Shown here in pieces: positions 58,409 to 64,000 of a stretch of DNA of 64,000 nt. The notes below the pieces were generated by a model. The model ran no database searches. It saw only the letters and a program-made list of their open reading frames with translations, and was not told the DNA's origin. Source of the stretch: Terriglobia bacterium (GTDB taxonomy: Bacteria > Acidobacteriota > Terriglobia > Terriglobales > Acidobacteriaceae); the NCBI GenBank assembly GCA_020073015.1, contig JAIQFZ010000005.1, forward strand, positions 1 to 64,000, written 5' to 3'. The translations under genes were made by a program, and so were the position numbers. Within the stretch, counting starts at the first letter, position 1. Each line of letters starts with the position of its first letter.

Positions 58409-61400
58409 CTACGCCGCTGAGTTTCGCTCTCCGCGCCGCGTGACGAACAGGTGAACTGCGGGAGTGATGATCAGCGACAGCACCATAGAGATCAGGACTC
58501 CGCCGATCACCGCGATCGCCAGGGGCTTTAACATCTGCGACCCTGCGCCCAGAGCGAAGGCAAGAGGCAGCATTCCGGCCACCGCGGCCAGCGCCGTCAT
58601 CACGATGGGACGCAGCCTGCGGCGACCAGCCTGAATCACCGAGTCCTCGAGCGACAATCCGGCAGCGCGAAACTTCTGCTCGGCATCGAGCAGCAGGATG
58701 CCGTTTTTGGCCACGATTCCCACCACCATGATCACTCCCATGAACGAGGAAATGTTGAAGGTCGTGCGCGTGATGAAGAGAGCCAGGAAGACACCGGAGG
58801 TCGAGAGCAGCGCAGACGCAAGAATGGCGAGCGGCGCGGCAAACGTCCGGAATTCGAACAGCAACACGATAAAGACGAGCACGACGGCCAGAATCAGCAC
58901 AAATACCAGGTCCCGAAACGACTTCTGCTGCTCCTGGTAGGTTCCGCCGTAGATCACGCGAATGGACGAGGGCAGATGGAGGCCTGCGACCGCTTTCTGC
59001 ACGCCGGCGATTCCAGTACCCAGGTCAACGCCTTCCAGCCGCGCTGTGACCACGACATTGCGCTGCAGGTTCTCACGCCGGATCTCGGTCTGGCCGGGAA
59101 GCTCAGTCAAAGTGGCGAGCGCTCCCAGCGTTGCCGTTTTGCCGGTCGAACTCACGAGCAGCGTGTCGCGCATCGCCTCCAAAGTGACACGATTTCCTGC
59201 TGGGAACCGCACGCGCAGGGTGTAGGCGCGATCGCGATTGACCACCGGAATCGGCGACGGCTCGCCTTCGAGGATGGCGGCCGCATCGATTGCAACCTCT
59301 TCGGGCGTGAATCCAGCACGCGCTGCCACCGAAGGGTCCACCTGGAAAATCACGGCCGGACCGCTGACCGTGTTGTCGATCCCGTTCAGAACATCGACGA
59401 CGCCCTTATTCTTGCCGATCGCATCCGCCACCTTCGGAGCCCATTCCTCGAGCGCTGCCGGATCCTGCGAAAAGAGCTTGATCTGGACTGGCTCCGGCGC
59501 GCTGGTCAGGTCGCCGATCATGTCCTGCAGAACCTGGATGAACTCCACGTCGATCGCTGGTTCCTGGGTTCTAATCTTCGCGCGTACTTCTTCAATAATG
59601 TCGTCAATGCCGCGGCTGCGCGATGCCTTCAGCTTCACGGAAATATCGCCCGTGTTCGCTTCCGTGACCGCCGCCAGGCCGAGTTGCAGGCCGGTGCGCC
59701 GCGAGGTGCTCTCGACCTCGGGAGTTTCGCGCAGCATCTGTTCGAGGTGGCGGACGACCCGATTCGTCTCGGCCAAGGAACTGCCCGCGGGCATGATGTA
59801 GTCGAGAACAAAGCCACCCTCATCCATTTCAGGCAAGAGGTCAGAGCCCGAATAGCTGTAGCAGACGTAAGCAACCACGATCAGGGCGAGACTCAACCCC
59901 GCCAGCCAGCGCGGCCGTTCCAGCGCGCGGCGTAACCAGCGTTCATGAAAGCGGATCACCTTCAGGAAAAAGCCACTGAGCGACGCTTCCTCGACCTCCA
60001 TCAGGCGGCGGATCGATTCCGCCTCCGGTTCGAGCGAAGCGTCGGCAGGCACTTCCTGCTCGCCCGCGCGCCCCTTGATCAGGAACTGGCTAAGGCTCGG
60101 GGTCCAGGTCAACGCGAGCGCCAGCGAAGTCAGCAGCGAGACCGACATGGTGACGGCCAGCGCGCGAAAGAATGTCCCGGTCACGCCGGTGATGGAAATC
60201 AGCGGAAGAAACACGACGATCGGGGTGACGGTGGAACCGATGAGCGGAATGGTGATCTCGCCGAGCGCACTGTGAATTGCCTGCAAGCGTGTCTGGCCGG
60301 CATCGCGATGAAGGACGATGTTTTCCACCACCACAATGGCGTCGTCGATGACCAAGCCGACGGCGGCCGCCAATCCGCCCAGCGTCATCAGGTTGAAACT
60401 CTGGCCGATCAGTTTGAGAGCGATGAAGGTCACGGTGATGGTGACCGGGATCACGAGGCCGGCCACAATGGACGTGCCCCAATCGTGCAGAAAAACCACG
60501 AGGATGATCGACGCCAGGATCAATCCGATGAGGATGGCGTCGCGGACGCTGCGGATGGACTCCGTAACGATGTCCGACTGGTCATAATAAGGATGAACCT
60601 GCACACCGGGTGGCAGCGATTTGCGGATCTGCTCGACTTCGGCGTGAACTTCGTCCGCCACCTGCACGGTGTTGCTATCCGGCTGCCGGTTAATGCTGAG
60701 CAGAACGGCTGGCTTCCCGTTGGCGGTGACCACGGTATAAAGAGGACGAACCGACTGCTCGACCTTCGCGACGTCGCCCACGCGCACGGGCACACCGGCG
60801 GCAGTCAACTTGACCACGGTGGCGGCGATCTGCTGCGGATCGCGAATCTGACCGTTGACGAGCCCAAGGTAGAGCTGGTGATTGCGCTCCAGCAGGCCGG
60901 GAGAATCAATCAGGTTGGTGCGCCGCACAGCTTCCAGAAGATCGGGAACCGTGACGCTGGCCTGCAACAACTTGGCGGGATCGGGAACAATGTGAAACTC
61001 CGGCTCCTGCCCGCCCTGCACGATGACGCGCGAAACTCCATCCAGACGATTCAGCCGCGGCTTGAGTTCGTAGGTCGCCATCTCCCAGAGCTGGGTTTGA
61101 GGCACGGTGTCGGAGGTGAGGCTGTAGCCCAGAATCGGGAAGCTTGCGAAGGTCATGCGGTGCGCTTCGACCTTGGCGGTGGCGGGCAATTCGCGCTGTA
61201 TACCCCCTAAGGCGCCGTTGACGTATTGCAATGTCTGGAACATATCGACGTTCCAGTCGAAGAACAGATCCACTTCCGCCGATCCGCGGCTGGTGATGGA
61301 GCGCACCTGTTGCAGTCCGGGCACGCTGTTGACGGCCTCTTCAATCGGGCGCGTGACGGTGACCATCATCTGGTCAATGGGCATGACGCCGTTGTCAACC

Positions 61401-61558
61401 GCGATCAGGATGCGCGGAAAGTTGGTCGCTGGGAAAACAGAAACTGGAATGGTGAACGCCAGGTAGATTCCCAGAATCCCCAGCGTGATGATCAGGACGA
61501 TAATGGAGCGGGCATGGCGCGAAAACCAGTAGTGGGGTTCACCGTTCGTCATGGCCAT
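58409..61558 (-). CDS. RND-family efflux permease (AcrB/CusA superfamily)
   Basis: 1049 aa; LGILGIYLAFTIPVSVFPATNFPRI, GGLAAAVGLVIDDAIVVVENI, GVIMVVGIVAKNGILLLD. Confidence 0.93.
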   Translation of the reverse strand: MAMTNGEPHYWFSRHARSIIVLIITLGILGIYLAFTIPVSVFPATNFPRILIAVDNGVMPIDQMMVTVTRPIEEAVNSVPGLQQVRSITSRGSAEVDLFFDWNVDMFQTLQYVNGALGGIQRELPATAKVEAHRMTFASFPILGYSLTSDTVPQTQLWEMATYELKPRLNRLDGVSRVIVQGGQEPEFHIVPDPAKLLQASVTVPDLLEAVRRTNLIDSPGLLERNHQLYLGLVNGQIRDPQQIAATVVKLTAAGVPVRVGDVAKVEQSVRPLYTVVTANGKPAVLLSINRQPDSNTVQVADEVHAEVEQIRKSLPPGVQVHPYYDQSDIVTESIRSVRDAILIGLILASIILVVFLHDWGTSIVAGLVIPVTITVTFIALKLIGQSFNLMTLGGLAAAVGLVIDDAIVVVENIVLHRDAGQTRLQAIHSALGEITIPLIGSTVTPIVVFLPLISITGVTGTFFRALAVTMSVSLLTSLALALTWTPSLSQFLIKGRAGEQEVPADASLEPEAESIRRLMEVEEASLSGFFLKVIRFHERWLRRALERPRWLAGLSLALIVVAYVCYSYSGSDLLPEMDEGGFVLDYIMPAGSSLAETNRVVRHLEQMLRETPEVESTSRRTGLQLGLAAVTEANTGDISVKLKASRSRGIDDIIEEVRAKIRTQEPAIDVEFIQVLQDMIGDLTSAPEPVQIKLFSQDPAALEEWAPKVADAIGKNKGVVDVLNGIDNTVSGPAVIFQVDPSVAARAGFTPEEVAIDAAAILEGEPSPIPVVNRDRAYTLRVRFPAGNRVTLEAMRDTLLVSSTGKTATLGALATLTELPGQTEIRRENLQRNVVVTARLEGVDLGTGIAGVQKAVAGLHLPSSIRVIYGGTYQEQQKSFRDLVFVLILAVVLVFIVLLFEFRTFAAPLAILASALLSTSGVFLALFITRTTFNISSFMGVIMVVGIVAKNGILLLDAEQKFRAAGLSLEDSVIQAGRRRLRPIVMTALAAVAGMLPLAFALGAGSQMLKPLAIAVIGGVLISMVLSLIITPAVHLFVTRRGERNSAA

Positions 61559-61563
61559 GCGGC

Positions 61564-62853
61564 TTACTTGGGGTCTTTCTCCGTCTCTTTACCCGCGGGC
61601 GGCCGATCTGTCTTGTCGGATTCCTGCACCGCTTCGGCACGAATCTTGGTATTGTCGGGCAGACCATAGGCGCCGGACGCGACCACACGATCACCTTCGG
61701 CAACGCCCTCGAGGATCTGCACCTCATCGCCCTGGCGGATCCCGGTCTTCACCGTCTTCTGGTGTGCGCGGTTATCCAAGCCCGCCAGCATCACGTAGTT
61801 GCCACCGTCGGGAGTTGTGAGAACGGCTGCGGATGGAATCACCACCGAATTTGGAATAGCTCGCGAAAGCATGGAAATCTGCACGCTCGTTCCGGGGCGC
61901 AAACGGCCTTTCGGATTCCTGGCCTGAACCCAGACTTCAACGGTCGTACTGTTAGGATCAAGAGCGGGGCTGACGACCGTGACTTTCCCTTCGATGGGCT
62001 CTTCTTCGCCGGGAACCGTGATCGAGGCTTTGTCGCCAACATTGAGCAGCGCCGCTTGCTCCTGCGGGATGTGCGCACGGGCAACCACGGACGAAGTGTC
62101 CATGACGGTCACCAATGCTGTTCCCGCCGCCGCCATCTCTCCCGGATACAAAGGACGATCAGTAACTACGCCATTGATGGGGCTGCGAATCTCCGAATAG
62201 CTCAACTGTGCCTGCGCGCCGAGATACTTGCCTTTCGCGGATTCCAACTGGCCGGCGGCCGCCTTCAGTGCCTGCGCCTTGGCCACCGCCATCAGCGCGT
62301 CCAGGTGACGCTGCGCCAGTTCGTACTGATTCCGGGCTTGGGTGAGCGTGACGCCGGCCTGATCCAGATCCTTGCGTGGGAGAGCGCCCTGCTTGTAGAG
62401 ATCCTGGCGGCTGTCGTAGAGCTTTTGTTCGGCCTCAAACGCTTCTTTGGCGGCCTTTGTGTCGCCCTGTGCTTTCTGGATTTCCTCTGGCAACGTGGAA
62501 GCGGTTGCGATGGCATACGCGGCCTGAGCCTGATCGTAGGACCCTTCGTTGTCCTGCGCCGCTGCCGCCAAGTCGCGGCTTTCCAGTTTGGCGAGCAACT
62601 GCCCGGCATGGACCTTGTCGCCGCGTTTCACGTAAAACGCCTTCACGGGAGCGCTGATCTTGGGAACAATTGCCGACTGCGCCAGCGGAAACAGAATCGC
62701 TTCCGATTTCACGGTCTGCTCGATGGTGGCCTTCTTGACCGGAACCACTTGAACGCTGACCGTCGGCTCCTCCGGCTTGTTGCTGGAACAAGCGGAGGTC
62801 ATCAGAACGGCAATTGTCAGCAGCGCGAACAACACGAAGGGAGCGCGCCGCAT
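61564..62853 (-). CDS. RND efflux periplasmic adaptor (membrane fusion) lipoprotein
   Basis: Lipobox-like MTSAC; VKAFYVKRGDKVHAGQLLAKLE, YSEIRSPINGVVTDRPLYPGEM. Confidence 0.9.
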   Translation of the reverse strand: MRRAPFVLFALLTIAVLMTSACSSNKPEEPTVSVQVVPVKKATIEQTVKSEAILFPLAQSAIVPKISAPVKAFYVKRGDKVHAGQLLAKLESRDLAAAAQDNEGSYDQAQAAYAIATASTLPEEIQKAQGDTKAAKEAFEAEQKLYDSRQDLYKQGALPRKDLDQAGVTLTQARNQYELAQRHLDALMAVAKAQALKAAAGQLESAKGKYLGAQAQLSYSEIRSPINGVVTDRPLYPGEMAAAGTALVTVMDTSSVVARAHIPQEQAALLNVGDKASITVPGEEEPIEGKVTVVSPALDPNSTTVEVWVQARNPKGRLRPGTSVQISMLSRAIPNSVVIPSAAVLTTPDGGNYVMLAGLDNRAHQKTVKTGIRQGDEVQILEGVAEGDRVVASGAYGLPDNTKIRAEAVQESDKTDRPPAGKETEKDPK

Positions 62854-62917
62854 TGGGCGCTTCGACACGGGATTGAAAGTCTCCCTCAACAAATCGTTGC
62901 CCGCCCCGATCATTCCC

Positions 62918-64000
62918 TCAAAAACTCCCTGTCAGTGTCTGCAGGTTCGCGAACGCCACCTGAAACCGGACTTGCCCATCATCGTACAGATTGCGTGCCT
63001 GCGTCAGTGTATTCTGAGCGTCCACCACCTCGAGAACCGTCGCCTCTCCGGCCTGGTAGCGAAGTGTCGTGAGGCGCAGACTGTCAGACGCAAGCTCCGC
63101 GGTCTGGCTCAGGGACGCAAGCTGCGCGCGCGCCGTCTCGACTTCATCGTAGAACGAGCGCAGATTAGCCAACAGTTGGCGCTGCGCAAAACTCAATTCG
63201 ACGTGAGCCTGCTGCCGCCGCAAATCCGCCTGCTTCACCTTGCTGTAACCAGCTCCCCAATTCCATATGGGCAGCTGCAGCGTGGCGGTCGCGGCATAGC
63301 CCAGGGAGCGGATTCCATTGCGATCGCGCACGGCGAACTGATTCGCATCGATGCCATAAAAATAATCGAGACTGAGAGACGGCAGCATGGCCGTCCAAGC
63401 CACCTTTACTTCCTGGTCCGTCTGACGCAGCGACGCGAGTGCGACGCGGATCTCGGGGTTGTTCTTTGTAGCGGCGGCTTGCACCTCGGCAAAACCCGGC
63501 AGCGGTTCAGGCAGCCGCAGGTCATCCACCACCGTGAAATTCTCGTTGAAGTCGGGGAACAAGAGGACGGCAAGATCGAGGCGGCTCTTATTCATCGCGA
63601 GAAGAGCGTTCTCAAGATCACGCTTCTGCTGCTGGTCCTGAATCTGGGCCTTGATGACGTCCGAATTGGCAACCTCGCCGCCGCTCTGCAGCTTCTGGCT
63701 GATGGAGAGAAAACGGTCAGCTTCCGAAGCCGCCTTCTGCGCAGTGGCGTACTTGCGCTGCGCCACGACGTGTCCGTAGTACGCCTGCACCACGGTGACG
63801 ACCAAGCCGCGCGTCGCAATTTCCGACTGGGCGCGGGCCAGCGCTTCGGCCGCTTCTACCCTTCGATGCTCCGCCAGCATTCCGGGCGAGAGCGCCTGGT
63901 GAACGTTCCCCTGTGCGATGTACTCGTGAATGCCGTTGTTGGCAATATAGCGCCCGGAGGGCAAACCGTTTCCTTGCGTGTACAGGAATTGCATGTTGTA
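62918..64000 (-). CDS. TolC-family outer-membrane efflux protein (5' end beyond window)
   Basis: Two repeats of AQRQLLANLRSFYDEVETARAQLASL / YQAGEATVLEVVDAQNTLTQARNLYDD; ORF open to window edge. Confidence 0.85.
   Translation of the reverse strand, partial: YNMQFLYTQGNGLPSGRYIANNGIHEYIAQGNVHQALSPGMLAEHRRVEAAEALARAQSEIATRGLVVTVVQAYYGHVVAQRKYATAQKAASEADRFLSISQKLQSGGEVANSDVIKAQIQDQQQKRDLENALLAMNKSRLDLAVLLFPDFNENFTVVDDLRLPEPLPGFAEVQAAATKNNPEIRVALASLRQTDQEVKVAWTAMLPSLSLDYFYGIDANQFAVRDRNGIRSLGYAATATLQLPIWNWGAGYSKVKQADLRRQQAHVELSFAQRQLLANLRSFYDEVETARAQLASLSQTAELASDSLRLTTLRYQAGEATVLEVVDAQNTLTQARNLYDDGQVRFQVAFANLQTLTGSF

Noticed and set aside
59945-61210. 421-aa plus-strand ORF antisense to the RND permease
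   Set aside because: Shadow ORF; low-complexity D/G/H/R-rich translation
61762-63072. 436-aa plus-strand ORF antisense to the efflux adaptor and TolC genes
   Set aside because: Shadow ORF over two convincing coding genes
1-64000. CRISPR arrays, rRNA, tRNA, integrases, phage or defence systems
   Set aside because: None recognised; repeats seen are dispersed palindromes or a short four-unit tandem without CRISPR spacing

Overview
GC-rich chromosomal window, probably from an Acidobacteriota-like soil bacterium (inferred from gene content and intergenic repeat style). The flanks are ordinary housekeeping genes: hisS, aspS, a gamma-carbonic anhydrase, a PLP decarboxylase, a Cys/Met-metabolism PLP enzyme, galM, GH1, and a pyrR plus RND efflux operon at the right end. 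Two linked catabolic blocks stand out. (1) 18.9-29.6 kb is a compact, translationally coupled cluster that reads as a reductive nicotinate pathway: Mo-hydroxylase (FAD subunit plus a fused 2Fe-2S/Mo subunit), a 6-hydroxynicotinate-reductase-like Fe-S protein, a UPF0280/ApbE-superfamily protein, a tandem pair of PF06684/DUF1185 'amino acid synthesis' proteins, a secreted amidohydrolase, an enamidase-like amidohydrolase and a nicotinamidase. (2) 29.7-57.8 kb is a nucleoside-utilisation island: six separately encoded, apparently exported nucleoside hydrolases (two canonical, four with altered active-site motifs), a CNT nucleoside transporter, pyrimidine-nucleoside phosphorylase, cytidine deaminase, a TonB-dependent receptor, a ribose/glucose-uptake-type permease, ribokinase, a human-type DERA aldolase next to an ALDH16-type double-domain aldehyde dehydrogenase, and a stray TrpF-like isomerase. 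Together they suggest scavenging of extracellular nucleosides and pyridine nucleosides/NAD with ribose, deoxyribose and nicotinate catabolism. Several small palindromic repeat families were found, one apparently inserted in frame in the UPF0280 gene. Family assignments come from reading motifs by eye; no database search was run.
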